64,000 bases of DNA from Rhodococcus rhodnii (GTDB taxonomy: Bacteria; Actinomycetota; Actinomycetes; Mycobacteriales; Pseudonocardiaceae): the NCBI GenBank assembly GCA_000720375.1, contig JOAA01000022.1, positions 124,001 through 188,000 of the forward strand, written 5' to 3'. Positions within the stretch are counted from its first letter, which is position 1. Every line of letters begins with the position of its first letter. This document shows positions 17,499-26,646 of the stretch, piece after piece. The notes under the pieces are model-generated. The model was not told the DNA's origin. It saw nothing but the letters and a program-made list of their open reading frames with translations, and ran no database searches. Both the position numbers and the translations under genes were made by a program.

Positions 17499-17509
17499 GC
17501 AACTCTTGC
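17499..17509 (-). promoter_or_regulatory. GCAA-N3-TTG box
   Basis: Minus strand GCAAGAGTTGC, 73 bp upstream of the zinc-ribbon gene starting at 17426. Confidence 0.55.
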
Positions 17510-17536
17510 GCTAAGCAAGCAGTTCGTGCCGAGTCG

Positions 17537-18439
17537 TCACGATGGCACGACCGCCACCGGGCACTTCGCGTGATAAAGCAACGCGTGACTGACCGACCCG
17601 AATACAGTCCGGCGGATCGGACCGTGCCGCCTGTTGCCGACGACGACCAGGCTGGCCATGTCGCTCCGGTCGACCAGGGCCTGCGCGGGCCTGTCGTCGA
17701 CCACATCGAAGGTCGCTGGGACATCGGGATAGCGTTTCCGTCGCTCATCCAGGTGACGTCTGGCGAACTCAGCTGTGGCCGCGCCTGGGGGTGCGGCGCG
17801 CCGGTCCGGATTGAACGCCGGGCCAACGAGACCCAGCCAGCGGGCGCCGAGTGCGTGGATGGCGTGGACAGTGTTGCCGTGCGCGGCCGCGTGCTGGAAC
17901 GCGAAGTCGAAGAGCTTCGCCGTGAAATCAGTGCCGTCCACGCCGACGAGGACTGGTCCATCCGTGGCTGAGTTCTCGTTTCCACGGACGATCACTGTGA
18001 TCTGCCGTGCGGCATGCACCAGATCAGCCGCGGTCGAACCAATCAGCATGCGTGGTAGGGCGCTATGGCCTGACGACCCGACCACGATGAGTGCGCCGTC
18101 GAGTTCGGCGGTGATGTCGCTGATCGCGGTCGTCGCATCGGTGTCCGACAATGTGGCGACGACGTCAAGATCGGGTGCGGAGCGCCGAGTTTCGGTGACG
18201 AGCGGGCTCAAGGCTCTGATCGCTGTTTCCCTGCGGGGTCGGTCGACAGGGTCGAGCACTGGCTGCCGCACGTGGGCGCCTGCGGCTGGATGGAGGTCCA
18301 GCGCATGCACGATCACCAGTGCTCGTTCGCGAGCGGAGGCTTCGGCAGCGGCCCACTGGACGGCGTGCCTTGAGCCCGCCGAGTCATCGAAGCCGACGAC
18401 CACCGCATGTCTGCGGTCGCGATGGTCCATGCAAGACAT
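17537..18439 (-). CDS. two-domain universal stress protein 2
   Basis: A 300-residue tandem USP. ATP loops are visible in both halves: VVGSSGHSALPRMLIGST in domain 1 and VVGNRRHGPIRRTVFGSVS in domain 2. The domains open VVVGFDDSAGSRHAVQWA and VLVGVDGTDFTAKLFDFA. The layout equals the USP at 7183 and mycobacterial dormancy USPs. ATG 18439 follows GGAG. I found no perfect box upstream of it. Confidence 0.9.
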   Translation of the reverse strand: MSCMDHRDRRHAVVVGFDDSAGSRHAVQWAAAEASARERALVIVHALDLHPAAGAHVRQPVLDPVDRPRRETAIRALSPLVTETRRSAPDLDVVATLSDTDATTAISDITAELDGALIVVGSSGHSALPRMLIGSTAADLVHAARQITVIVRGNENSATDGPVLVGVDGTDFTAKLFDFAFQHAAAHGNTVHAIHALGARWLGLVGPAFNPDRRAAPPGAATAEFARRHLDERRKRYPDVPATFDVVDDRPAQALVDRSDMASLVVVGNRRHGPIRRTVFGSVSHALLYHAKCPVAVVPS

Positions 18440-18497
18440 GAGACTCCTTAACGGAAGTATTGGTGTGTCAATTTGTGGCAGCAGCAGGGCTCTACCG

Positions 18498-19658
18498 TCA
18501 CAGTGGCGCGATGCTCTTGCTGGCGCGTGTCATCACCGGGCGTAGCAGTCGCGAGAGGCTCGGCAAGCCAGCGGCCGCGACCAATGCGTCTCGTGTCGTG
18601 ATCTGCCACTGGTGCCGGGGAACAACCCACTTCGCAGCCTTCCGTGCAATCGACTGATGCCGCTGAACTGCAGGTCTCATCGCCGTCTCATAGCTGTTCA
18701 GAGCTGTCCTGAGATCGTGTTGCTCGTAGAGGGCGACTGTGAGCGCGAATGCGGATGCCATGGCCAGCGGCGTGTTCCAGCCTGTCAGTGAAGACACCGC
18801 GAGACCTGCGTCGCCGACCAGGGTTACTCGGCCGCGGCTCCAGCGGTCCAAGTCGACGTGTGCCACCTGGTTGTGCAACGGCATCGCCGGGCAGTGGCTC
18901 ACTACATCGTGGATGATCCATCCCATGTCGCCGTATACCTCGTGTAGCAGCGTGCTGGCGTTGCCACGCAGCGGCCGGTCTACGGTTTGGTGTGCCAGAG
19001 AAGTCGCCAGTAGGCCGTCGCCTAGCGGGTAGATGCATGCTTGGCGTCCTGGAGCACTCAGTACAGTGAACCGTCCGTCGATTTCCCGGTCGATGGCGTC
19101 GTCCTTGAACTTGTACGCGGCTGTCTCATAGCCCAAGGGACGCAGTATCAGGTCTTCCGGGCCGAACACGAGTCGGCGGATCCGGGAGCGCAGGCCATCA
19201 GCGCCGACGAGGAGATCGGCACGTTCCCTGGTCCCGTCGGAAAGCACGACGCCGACCTCATCCGCTGTCTGTCGGACGACTCGCACGGTCGTGCCGAATT
19301 CAATCGTCACGAGGCCGTTCAACGCGGTGCGGAGGACCTGCTCGAGATCTCCCCGCATCACAGTCGCCTCCCGCCTGTCAAGCGTCGCCTCGAACGCAGG
19401 CCGACGCAACCTGCCGCGGGGCTGTCCATCCCGGCGGACGTAGGTGATTTCAGGAATGTGATGCTCGATCGACCGCAGTTCGGCGATCAGTCCCATCCGG
19501 GCGATGACGTCGTATCCAGGTCGGGTGAGGTGGACCATGTGGTCGTCGCCGCGGGGGCCGTCGGCGTCGTCGACGAGGAGCACGTCCCAGCCTGACTGGC
19601 GTAACCACCATGCCAGGGTGAGGCCGGCGATTCCAGCGCCGCAGATGATTACCCGCAT
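18498..19658 (-). CDS. FAD-dependent monooxygenase
   Basis: A 386-residue flavoprotein of the PHBH/UbiH-like class. The N-terminal dinucleotide fold reads MRVIICGAGIAGLTLAWWL. The DG motif is in ADLLVGADGLRSRIR. The GD motif is in GRVTLVGDAGLAVSSLTGWN. A C-terminal helix follows, as in the group. The substrate is not deducible. ATG 19658 follows AAGGG, and the box at 19663 lies immediately before this start, which is unusual compared with the other copies. Confidence 0.85.
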   Translation of the reverse strand: MRVIICGAGIAGLTLAWWLRQSGWDVLLVDDADGPRGDDHMVHLTRPGYDVIARMGLIAELRSIEHHIPEITYVRRDGQPRGRLRRPAFEATLDRREATVMRGDLEQVLRTALNGLVTIEFGTTVRVVRQTADEVGVVLSDGTRERADLLVGADGLRSRIRRLVFGPEDLILRPLGYETAAYKFKDDAIDREIDGRFTVLSAPGRQACIYPLGDGLLATSLAHQTVDRPLRGNASTLLHEVYGDMGWIIHDVVSHCPAMPLHNQVAHVDLDRWSRGRVTLVGDAGLAVSSLTGWNTPLAMASAFALTVALYEQHDLRTALNSYETAMRPAVQRHQSIARKAAKWVVPRHQWQITTRDALVAAAGLPSLSRLLRPVMTRASKSIAPL

Positions 19659-19662
19659 GGCA

Positions 19663-19672
19663 CAACCCTTGC
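19663..19672 (-). promoter_or_regulatory. GCAA-N3-TTG box at a start codon
   Basis: Minus strand GCAAGGGTTG lies 4 bp before the ATG of the FAD monooxygenase, and 122 bp upstream of the divergent POT gene. If it acts on the monooxygenase it could block initiation; it may equally serve the divergent gene. Confidence 0.4.
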
Positions 19673-19793
19673 ATTGGGCAAAGATGAATGTCCAGTCTGC
19701 CGAAGATCGAATCCCTTCCGGGATTACCGGCTTGGTGACATGGGTATCCACGTACGCGTCTGTCACACATCTGGACCAAGGGCGGTGGCGCGG

Positions 19794-21254
19794 ATGAGCG
19801 TTCCAGCGGCGAAAAGCAAACAGGAGAAAGGGTTCTTCGGGCACCCCCGTGCGCTGGCACACCTGTTCGGCGTGGAGATGTGGGAACGCTTCTCCTTCTA
19901 CGGCATGCAGGGGATCCTCACCATCTACCTGTACTACTCGGTCGCTGAAGGTGGGCTGGCACTGCCTGAGGCCACCGCTACGAGCATCGTTGGTGCCTAC
20001 GGTGGTCTGGTCTACCTGTCCACGATCGTGGGAGCGTGGATCGCTGACCGGCTGCTCGGCTCGGAGCGAGTGCTCTTCTACAGCGCCATTCTGATCATGT
20101 TCGGGCATGTGTCACTCGCGTTGCTTCCCGGTTTCGTCGGTGTGGGCGTGGGTCTCGGCGCGGTGGCGCTGGGTAGTGGCGGGCTCAAGGCGAACGCGAC
20201 ATCCATCGTCGGATCGCTGTATGCCCCTGGAGATGAACGCAGGGACGCCGGGTTCTCGCTGTTCTACCTCGGCGTGAACCTCGGTGCGTTCAGCGGGCCG
20301 CTGCTGACCGGCCTGGCGCAGGAAGAGCTGGGATTCCACTACGGCTTCGGCCTTGCCGCGATCGGGATGGCAGCGGGCCTGATCCAATACTCGGTGGGAC
20401 GCCGCAAGCTGCCACCCGAGACGAACACCGTGCCGAATCCCCTCCCGGTGGGCAAGCGACCACTGGTCGGCGGCCTCGTGCTGGCCGTCGTCGGCGTGGT
20501 CGTCGTCTTGGTGTTGACAGGCGTGATCTCTGCGGCGAACCTCGCGAACATCACCGTCGTGGTGATCATCGTGGCGGCCGTGGCTTACTTCGCAGTGATT
20601 CTCTCGAGTAGGCGGATCACCGCGGTGGAACGCAAGCGGGTGTTCAGCTTCATACCGATGTTCCTGGCCAGCTTCGTGTTCTTCTCGCTGTTCCAGCAGC
20701 AGTTCACCGTGGTGACGATCTACTCCGACCAGCGCCTTGACCGCACCTTCTTCGGCTGGGAGATGCCGGTGTCGTGGGTGAACTCCATCAACCCGATCTT
20801 TGTGATCCTGCTGGCCGGTGCCTTCGCCGCGCTGTGGACCAAGCTAGGGTCCCGGCAACCGTCCACTCCGATCAAATTCGCACTGGGCACGGTCGTGATG
20901 GGCGTGGCATTTCTGATGTTCCTGCCGATGAGTGGCAGCAGCGGCAACAGCACTCCGTTGGTGATGCTGGTGGTCATCCTCCTGCTGTTCACCGTCGCCG
21001 AGCTATTGCTGTCACCGGTCGGCCTTTCGCTGTCGACGAAACTCGCGCCGGCGGCCTTTCGCACCCAGATGGTGGCGCTCAACTTCCTTTCGGTCGCTTT
21101 GGGTACCGCCATGGCGGGCTCGCTGGCGAAGTACTACGACGTGGACAATGAAGCACCGTACTTCTTGGTCGTCGGTGGCGCGGCAGTTGTCTTCGGCATC
21201 CTGCTCGCTGTGGCTAGTCCGTACATTCGGAGGCTGATGAGCGGCGTGCACTGA
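19794..21254 (+). CDS. POT/PTR2 family peptide transporter
   Basis: A 486-residue proton-dependent oligopeptide transporter. The EMWERFSFYGMQGIL segment is the ExxERFxYYG proton-coupling motif of helix 1. GAWIADRLLGSERVLFYSA is the PTR2 loop motif. About twelve to fourteen helices are visible. ATG 19794 gives the family-typical short N-terminus; an open frame continues 40 codons upstream without a convincing start. It converges with the CaCA exchanger, 1 bp between stops. Confidence 0.88.
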   Translation: MSVPAAKSKQEKGFFGHPRALAHLFGVEMWERFSFYGMQGILTIYLYYSVAEGGLALPEATATSIVGAYGGLVYLSTIVGAWIADRLLGSERVLFYSAILIMFGHVSLALLPGFVGVGVGLGAVALGSGGLKANATSIVGSLYAPGDERRDAGFSLFYLGVNLGAFSGPLLTGLAQEELGFHYGFGLAAIGMAAGLIQYSVGRRKLPPETNTVPNPLPVGKRPLVGGLVLAVVGVVVVLVLTGVISAANLANITVVVIIVAAVAYFAVILSSRRITAVERKRVFSFIPMFLASFVFFSLFQQQFTVVTIYSDQRLDRTFFGWEMPVSWVNSINPIFVILLAGAFAALWTKLGSRQPSTPIKFALGTVVMGVAFLMFLPMSGSSGNSTPLVMLVVILLLFTVAELLLSPVGLSLSTKLAPAAFRTQMVALNFLSVALGTAMAGSLAKYYDVDNEAPYFLVVGGAAVVFGILLAVASPYIRRLMSGVH

Positions 21255-21255
21255 C

Positions 21256-22629
21256 CTACCTCGTCAGCTCGGAGAACGGAGTCGCGACGCCGTCCCGCAC
21301 GACCCGGCCGAGATCGCGTCGACGCACCAGGAATCGGCCGACGGCCAGAACGATGTACAAAGTGGACATCATGAGAATCACAACGCGGTTGGCGGCCGGA
21401 CTCAACACGATGCTCGCCGTGAACTGGATGGCGAACAACGTGAACAGCGCGCTTGCGCCCTTCGCCGTGATGCGGCGGTCGATCAGGATGCTGACGGCGA
21501 ACAGCGACTGTGCGGCGGTGATCAGCAATTCCAACCGCTGGTTGCTGTCGATGGGCAGGCCGCTGGTGGTGATGGCCGACAGGGCGAACGCAATGGGAAT
21601 GGTGCCCACCAGCAGCGTCCATTGGTTGACCTTGCTGGAAAGCAGAGTACCCAGCGATTGAGACGCCTTGAGCCGAACGGCGTACAGGCACGCCACGATC
21701 AGCTCCGGCGACTCGCTGGCGAGGGGCGCCACCCATTGCACCAGGAGAAATCCGTCGACCCCCAACTGCTGACCGGTAGCCACCAGGTTCTCGGCGAAGT
21801 GCTCGGCCGACGCCAGGATGATGGCCCCAGCCAGTACGAACAGTCCGATCACCAGGCCACGTCGGCGCCCGCGTGATTTGCGGCCGATCCACTGCGCGGT
21901 TCCCATCAAGTCTGGCTTCTCGGCGGGTGCCTGGGCCAGCCGCCATGCGTACGTGCTGAAGATCGCGACGAATATGGCTGCGTCGATGAGCGTGAGCGAA
22001 GTGCGTAGTGGCAGCGTCAAAGAGTAGAGGGTCGCGATTCCTAGGAAGGTGACTTCCGTCGAGACCGTGGGCTTCAAGATGACTTCGCCTCGGCCCCGCC
22101 GGTCGTTTGCCGATCGGGCCGTGGCGATGACGGCCACCAAGACCACTAGAGGCCATCCGACGCCAACCAAGATCCGGTTCGCGCCGGTCATGTTCGCCAG
22201 CGCGAGGGAACATGGGTTTGTTCCGTCGATGGCCACACAATGGCCGTGCTCGGCGAAGGTCTGACCGGCCTTGTAGCTGAACACGAGATCAACGGCATAC
22301 TCGGGAAGAACAGCGAGGATCGCGAGCAATGCGATGGCCAGCCCAGCGGAGATGTCCACCTGGGCGGCCTCGGCGGCCCAGGACAGCACGAACGCCGCGC
22401 CCACGACCGCCAGACCGAACACCGCTACAGCAAGTACGGTGGGCATGCTGAGATGGGGCAAGCCAAGGTAGTCCGCGGCACCCAGATATGCGCCGGGCAA
22501 TGCGGCACAAACAGCGAGCGGGAGTTGGACTGGGAAACCGCTGTGTCTATTCGGCAAGTGCCACCACCATCGTCCACGGCCACCATGTCGCAGTGTGGCG
22601 TACCCGAGCGTGGCATCGCGAAACAGCAT
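21256..22629 (-). CDS. sodium/calcium exchanger family (CaCA) membrane protein
   Basis: About 457 residues with eleven hydrophobic segments. The two alpha-repeat-like blocks are NMTGANRILVGVGWPLVV in the first half and APLASESPELIVACLYAV in the second, as in the Na_Ca_ex family. The ion is not determined by sequence. ATG 22629 is a tentative start: the first 35 residues are poorly hydrophobic, and the true start may lie downstream. The box at 22643 sits 13 bp before this ATG, which also suggests a later start. Confidence 0.7.
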   Translation of the reverse strand: MLFRDATLGYATLRHGGRGRWWWHLPNRHSGFPVQLPLAVCAALPGAYLGAADYLGLPHLSMPTVLAVAVFGLAVVGAAFVLSWAAEAAQVDISAGLAIALLAILAVLPEYAVDLVFSYKAGQTFAEHGHCVAIDGTNPCSLALANMTGANRILVGVGWPLVVLVAVIATARSANDRRGRGEVILKPTVSTEVTFLGIATLYSLTLPLRTSLTLIDAAIFVAIFSTYAWRLAQAPAEKPDLMGTAQWIGRKSRGRRRGLVIGLFVLAGAIILASAEHFAENLVATGQQLGVDGFLLVQWVAPLASESPELIVACLYAVRLKASQSLGTLLSSKVNQWTLLVGTIPIAFALSAITTSGLPIDSNQRLELLITAAQSLFAVSILIDRRITAKGASALFTLFAIQFTASIVLSPAANRVVILMMSTLYIVLAVGRFLVRRRDLGRVVRDGVATPFSELTR

Positions 22630-22642
22630 GTCACGGTACAGT

Positions 22643-22653
22643 GCAAGTATTGC
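22643..22653 (+). promoter_or_regulatory. GCAA-N3-TTG box
   Basis: GCAAGTATTGC followed by GCAATGCAATATATGC, so several half-sites overlap. It lies between the divergent CaCA exchanger and DUF4232 genes. Confidence 0.5.
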
Positions 22654-22781
22654 GCAATGCAATATATGCGGCATGCTGCCTGCGCATTGTGGTCTGTTGA
22701 CCGGTTTTGGTGGCCGAGGCATGGGTAGCCGAACGGCAAGTGCGGTTGATCTGAAGATTGGACGGTCTCGTGCAGTCCACA

Positions 22782-23321
22782 ATGCTGAAACACGCTTCCT
22801 GTGCGGCTTTGCTGGCTGTAGTCGGCTGCGGTCAGCCGCCATCCTCAGGGCAGGAGCCGACACCAACACCGACGAGCACGCCTGCTCCAGCAGTCTCGCG
22901 CTGTACAGCAGGCGATTTGAGCGGCGAGGTCCGAATCGACGACGCGGCGACGGGTGACAGGTACGCGACTTTGATCGTGACGAACCAGAGCGGTGAGTCG
23001 TGCGTCCTGAATGGCACAGGCGACCTCCAACTCATCGGAAGCGATCAGAAGGACCTCCCGACCGACGTGCGCGACGTGCTGAAACCCGAAGCGCGACCGA
23101 TCACTGTCCGGCCTGGCGAGGATGCGGGGTTGAAGCTGCACTGGGTCGTCGTGCCAGTCGGGAACGAACCGGTCACCGAACCCTGTCAGCCGACGCCGGT
23201 GAGCGTCGCGGTCACGCCGCCTGACGGAACACGGACTTTTTCGGTGCCGTGGGCGTACGGCCCTGTGTGTTGGCACGGTCGGATACAGGCCTCGGCCTAC
23301 ATGCCCCTTGAACCAGCCTGA
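22782..23321 (+). CDS. DUF4232 lipoprotein
   Basis: About 179 residues: signal peptide MLKHASCAALLAVVGC with lipobox Cys at about residue 16, a Thr/Pro-rich linker, then a DUF4232 domain with two conserved Cys pairs (SRCTAGDL with ESCVLNG, and EPCQ with VCWHG). Such lipoproteins are surface-anchored and of unknown function. ATG 22782 gives the best signal peptide; GTG 22770 is possible. The next gene follows 15 bp later. Confidence 0.75.
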   Translation: MLKHASCAALLAVVGCGQPPSSGQEPTPTPTSTPAPAVSRCTAGDLSGEVRIDDAATGDRYATLIVTNQSGESCVLNGTGDLQLIGSDQKDLPTDVRDVLKPEARPITVRPGEDAGLKLHWVVVPVGNEPVTEPCQPTPVSVAVTPPDGTRTFSVPWAYGPVCWHGRIQASAYMPLEPA

Positions 23322-23336
23322 TGGAGGTTATCCCCA

Positions 23337-25121
23337 GTGCCGAGCGCGATTGAGGACTACGCCCTGCTGGGTGACCTGCAAACCGCGGCCTTGGTCGGCC
23401 GAGACGGCAGCATCGACTGGCTGTGCCTGCCGAGGTTCGATTCACCCGCATGCTTCGTGGCCCTGCTGGGCGACGAACATGCCGGCAGGTGGCGGATAGC
23501 GCCTGCGGGCTCCGGGATTGCCGCACAGCGGCGGTATCGGGATGATTCCCTTGTCCTGGAAAGCGAATGGGTTTGTCCGGAAGGGACTGTCAAGGTGGTG
23601 GACTGCATGCCGCCTCGAGGTGAGGCGGCAGATGTGGTTCGCGTCGTGGAGGGTGTGTCAGGGCAGGTGCCGATGCGTTCGCAGCTCCGGCTGCGCTTCG
23701 ACTATGGCCATATCGACCCGTGGGTCCGACGCAGCGGTGGCGAACTGGCAGCGATCGCTGGGCCGGACGCCGTGTGGCTCAGCAGCCCAGTCCACTTGCG
23801 CCGGGAGAGCTCCGACACGGTCGCGGATTTCACTGTTGCAGCTGGTGACCGGGTGGCGTTCGTACTCACACACACCTCGTCGCACTTGCCACGGCCCGAT
23901 CCGGTGGACGCCGATCGCGCCATCGCCGAGACCGAACGCTTCTGGTCCGACTGGATCAGCCAATGTCGATATCAGGGACGATGGCTCGGTGAAGTCCGCC
24001 GCGCCCTGGTTGTTCTCAAAGCGTTGACCTACGCACCGACCGGCGGCATCGTGGCAGCGGCGACGACTTCGATGCCCGAGCACCTTGGTGGTGTGCGCAA
24101 CTGGGACTACCGGTATTGCTGGCTTCGTGACGCCACCTTCACCCTGCAGGCGCTGCTGGGCACTGGCTTCATCGAGGAGGCGCGGGCTTGGCGGGAATGG
24201 CTCGTCCGGGCGGTGGCTGGCGACCCGTCCGAACTGCAAATCATGTACGGCCTTGACGGCACGCGCCGCCTGCCGGAAGAGATCCTGGACTGGTTGCCAG
24301 GATACGAGGGTGCCTGGCCAGTGCGGGTAGGCAACGCGGCGGCAGGGCAATTCCAGCTCGACGTGTGGGGTGAGGTGCTGGAGGGCCTGCACTTGGCCCG
24401 GGAAGTCGGGCTACCTACCGCCGACACGGCATGGGACGTGCAACGGGCCTTGTTGGATTTTCTCGAAGGTCATTGGCAGGACCCGGACAAAGGACTGTGG
24501 GAGGTCCGAGGGGCGAACCGCCATTTCGTCCATTCCAAGGTGCTGGTGTGGGCAGGCATCGACCGCGCAGTGGACTCAGTGGAGCGTCATGGCCTCGACG
24601 GTCCAGTCGAGCGGTGGCGTGCCTTGAGAGATCGCATCCATGCGGACGTGTGCGCGAAGGGATATGACGCCGAGCGGAATACGTTCACCCAGTTCTACGG
24701 TTCTCGCGGTGTTGATGCGGCCCTGCTGTTGCTGCCGAGGGTCGGCTTTCTGCCGTGGCAGGATCCGAGGATCCTTGGAACGGTCGATGCCGTACGCGCT
24801 GACTTGTGCGAGAAGGGTTTTGTCAGGCGCTACCGCACTGACGCCGACGGCGGCGTCGACGGATTGGTAGGAACCGAGGGCACCTTCTTGGCATGCAGTT
24901 TCTGGCTTGCGGATGCCTTACATGGGGCGGGCCGCGTCGTCGAAGCGAACGATCTGTTCGAGAGGCTGTTGGATCTGCGCAACGACGTCGGGCTGTTGAG
25001 CGAGCAGTACGACACGGCGACGGGCAGACAGGTCGGGAACACTCCGCAGGCGTTCAGTATGGTCGGACTGGTGAACAGCGCTCGACGCCTGTCCGGCGAA
25101 CCTGCCATGACACCCGCCTAG
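23337..25121 (+). CDS. GH15 family glycosidase (trehalase-like)
   Basis: A 594-residue protein with the N-terminal beta domain (IEDYALLGDLQTAALVGRDGSIDWLCLPRFDSPACF) and the C-terminal (alpha/alpha)6 barrel of GH15. The signature VRNWDYRYCWLRDATFTLQALL is clear. Close actinobacterial relatives include a characterised mycobacterial trehalase, so trehalose hydrolysis is likely; other alpha-glucosides are possible. GGAGG precedes GTG 23337. The stop overlaps the convergent methyltransferase stop by 4 bp. Confidence 0.88.
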   Translation: MPSAIEDYALLGDLQTAALVGRDGSIDWLCLPRFDSPACFVALLGDEHAGRWRIAPAGSGIAAQRRYRDDSLVLESEWVCPEGTVKVVDCMPPRGEAADVVRVVEGVSGQVPMRSQLRLRFDYGHIDPWVRRSGGELAAIAGPDAVWLSSPVHLRRESSDTVADFTVAAGDRVAFVLTHTSSHLPRPDPVDADRAIAETERFWSDWISQCRYQGRWLGEVRRALVVLKALTYAPTGGIVAAATTSMPEHLGGVRNWDYRYCWLRDATFTLQALLGTGFIEEARAWREWLVRAVAGDPSELQIMYGLDGTRRLPEEILDWLPGYEGAWPVRVGNAAAGQFQLDVWGEVLEGLHLAREVGLPTADTAWDVQRALLDFLEGHWQDPDKGLWEVRGANRHFVHSKVLVWAGIDRAVDSVERHGLDGPVERWRALRDRIHADVCAKGYDAERNTFTQFYGSRGVDAALLLLPRVGFLPWQDPRILGTVDAVRADLCEKGFVRRYRTDADGGVDGLVGTEGTFLACSFWLADALHGAGRVVEANDLFERLLDLRNDVGLLSEQYDTATGRQVGNTPQAFSMVGLVNSARRLSGEPAMTPA

Positions 25122-25993
25122 GGACGTGAATCCGGTTTCACGGCCAGCACCGAACGTTCGATGTCCGAAACCCGCAACTGTCGGGCGCTGGGCGTGACGT
25201 ATCGCGATGTGAGTTCGTCGGCGCCTACCTGTTCGGCTTCCAGCCAGCCATACGTCGCCAGGAAACCGGTGACATCTTCCGGCATGAGGCCGAAGTGCCA
25301 GAGCTGCCGTCGCACCACGAACTCCTGGTACGCGGCGTCCCCGCCATACGTGTTCGTACCGTCGAGGAAATCCTTGCGGATGTAGGTGAACACGAGCCTG
25401 CTGCCCGGCTGGGCGTTGGCGAGAAACTCGAAAGTCTCCCGGACGGCGACCTCGGTGAGGTACTGCGTGACCGCCTCCCAGACAAAGAACGTCCGTCCAC
25501 CGCGGTATCCGTGCTGAGCGAGGACGTCGGCGAGGTTCTGGGTCTCGAAGTCGATGCCGACCAAGGTCACCGCCTGCGGTGCGCTTCCGTAGATCTTGGT
25601 CAACCTGTTCTGCTTGGCGCGGACGTTGGCCGGCAGGTCCACTTCGTACACGGGGACCTCGGCGGGGAGGGGGAGCCGGTACGCACGGGTATCGAACCCC
25701 GCGCCGAGAATGACCACGGCGTCGATTCGGTCATGACATGCCTTCAGCAGGTTGTCGTCGATGTAGCGCTTGCGGCACAGCATGCTCGCCCACAAGCCAG
25801 GTATCTTCTTCTCCGTGGCGGCGATGATCGATCGTCGGATCGGGCCCCATTTGGCCAGCGCGGTGGCGGCCCGGCCGACGCCCGGCACCATCTTGTGAGC
25901 AAGGCCGTCCACGATCAACGGTGGAGTCTCATGCTGGTCCACCGCGACGACAACCATCGGTCCGGTGGCAGTACCGGCGGCTGCAGAGCTCAC
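25118..25993 (-). CDS. SAM-dependent methyltransferase (LCMT/PF04072 type)
   Basis: A 291-residue class I methyltransferase. The SAM-binding signature VVILGAGFDTRAYRL is typical of the large mycobacterial/streptomycete family related to leucine carboxyl methyltransferases. VYEVDLPANVRAKQNRL supplies the acidic ribose ligand. The substrate is unknown. GTG 25993 follows GGAGG. It has both repeated signals upstream: leader element C 34 nt before the start and a box at 26101. Confidence 0.85.
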   Translation of the reverse strand: MSSAAAGTATGPMVVVAVDQHETPPLIVDGLAHKMVPGVGRAATALAKWGPIRRSIIAATEKKIPGLWASMLCRKRYIDDNLLKACHDRIDAVVILGAGFDTRAYRLPLPAEVPVYEVDLPANVRAKQNRLTKIYGSAPQAVTLVGIDFETQNLADVLAQHGYRGGRTFFVWEAVTQYLTEVAVRETFEFLANAQPGSRLVFTYIRKDFLDGTNTYGGDAAYQEFVVRRQLWHFGLMPEDVTGFLATYGWLEAEQVGADELTSRYVTPSARQLRVSDIERSVLAVKPDSRP

Positions 25994-26027
25994 GTGGCCT
26001 CCTGGAGGGAAGACATGGTCAGAACAA

Positions 26028-26051
26028 CGCCGACCAGGCTTCCCGGCACAC
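26028..26051 (-). promoter_or_regulatory. leader element copy C
   Basis: Minus-strand core GCCGGGAAGCCTGGTCGGC, ending 34 nt before the methyltransferase start. The upstream sequence differs from copies A and F. Confidence 0.55.
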
Positions 26052-26100
26052 CGGTTCCCACCGTACTCCGTTGCCGATCATCGGCAATACTGGGCATAGC

Positions 26101-26110
26101 GCAACTGTTG
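26101..26110 (+). promoter_or_regulatory. GCAA-N3-TTG box
   Basis: GCAACTGTTG followed by TCATATGCG. It directly abuts the stop of the SPW gene and lies 107 bp upstream of the methyltransferase, the only start it can serve. Confidence 0.5.
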
Positions 26111-26539
26111 TCATATGCGCCCAATGATTGCCAAACCAGTGACGACCGCTCCGATCAGCACATCGTTGGCGGTTGCCGGGGTCGAATCGGCGCCGAAGCC
26201 GTAGCCGGCAACGAAGGGCGCGATGATCAGCCATCCGCCGACGAGGATCGACGCCAGCCGCGCCAACGTCGTCAGAAGAGGCCGAAGCAATCGAACCACG
26301 CCGACAACGGTCAGTACAGTTCCGGCGGCAGCGTCGTTCCACCGTGCGTCGAGCCAGCTGTCGACGTCGCCATACGTCCAGGTGGCCGAGACGATCACAA
26401 GCCACACCCCGGCCAGCAGGATCAGGCCGGCGCCGGGAAGGTACCGGCGTCCAGGCGGCTGAACACCTTGTCCCCGAGACGGCATCCTGGCCGCTGGCAT
26501 GCTGTTACTCCCCGGATTGGCATGGTCCGCGGGTTTCAC
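26111..26539 (-). CDS. SPW-repeat membrane protein 2
   Basis: A 142-residue protein: polar N-terminus (about 35 residues) then four helices in two SPW-like repeats, GAGLILLAGVWLVIVSATW, ARWNDAAAGTVLTVVGVVR, ASILVGGWLIIAPFVAGYG and TANDVLIGAVVTGLAII. It parallels the gene at 6729; both pair an AGVWLV helix with a GGWLI-APF helix. GTG 26539 is the longest start; ATG 26500 is an alternative. It is divergent from the two-component system. Confidence 0.7.
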   Translation of the reverse strand: MKPADHANPGSNSMPAARMPSRGQGVQPPGRRYLPGAGLILLAGVWLVIVSATWTYGDVDSWLDARWNDAAAGTVLTVVGVVRLLRPLLTTLARLASILVGGWLIIAPFVAGYGFGADSTPATANDVLIGAVVTGLAIIGRI

Positions 26540-26646
26540 GATGACCGTCCGACGTTGAGGTCGGACTGGCTGTCACTTTGCGGTTGTGTGACGACTCGTC
26601 GTGCCTGTCCGGCAGGAGCGTGGCTCATTTGGCAGCATGATGGCTT

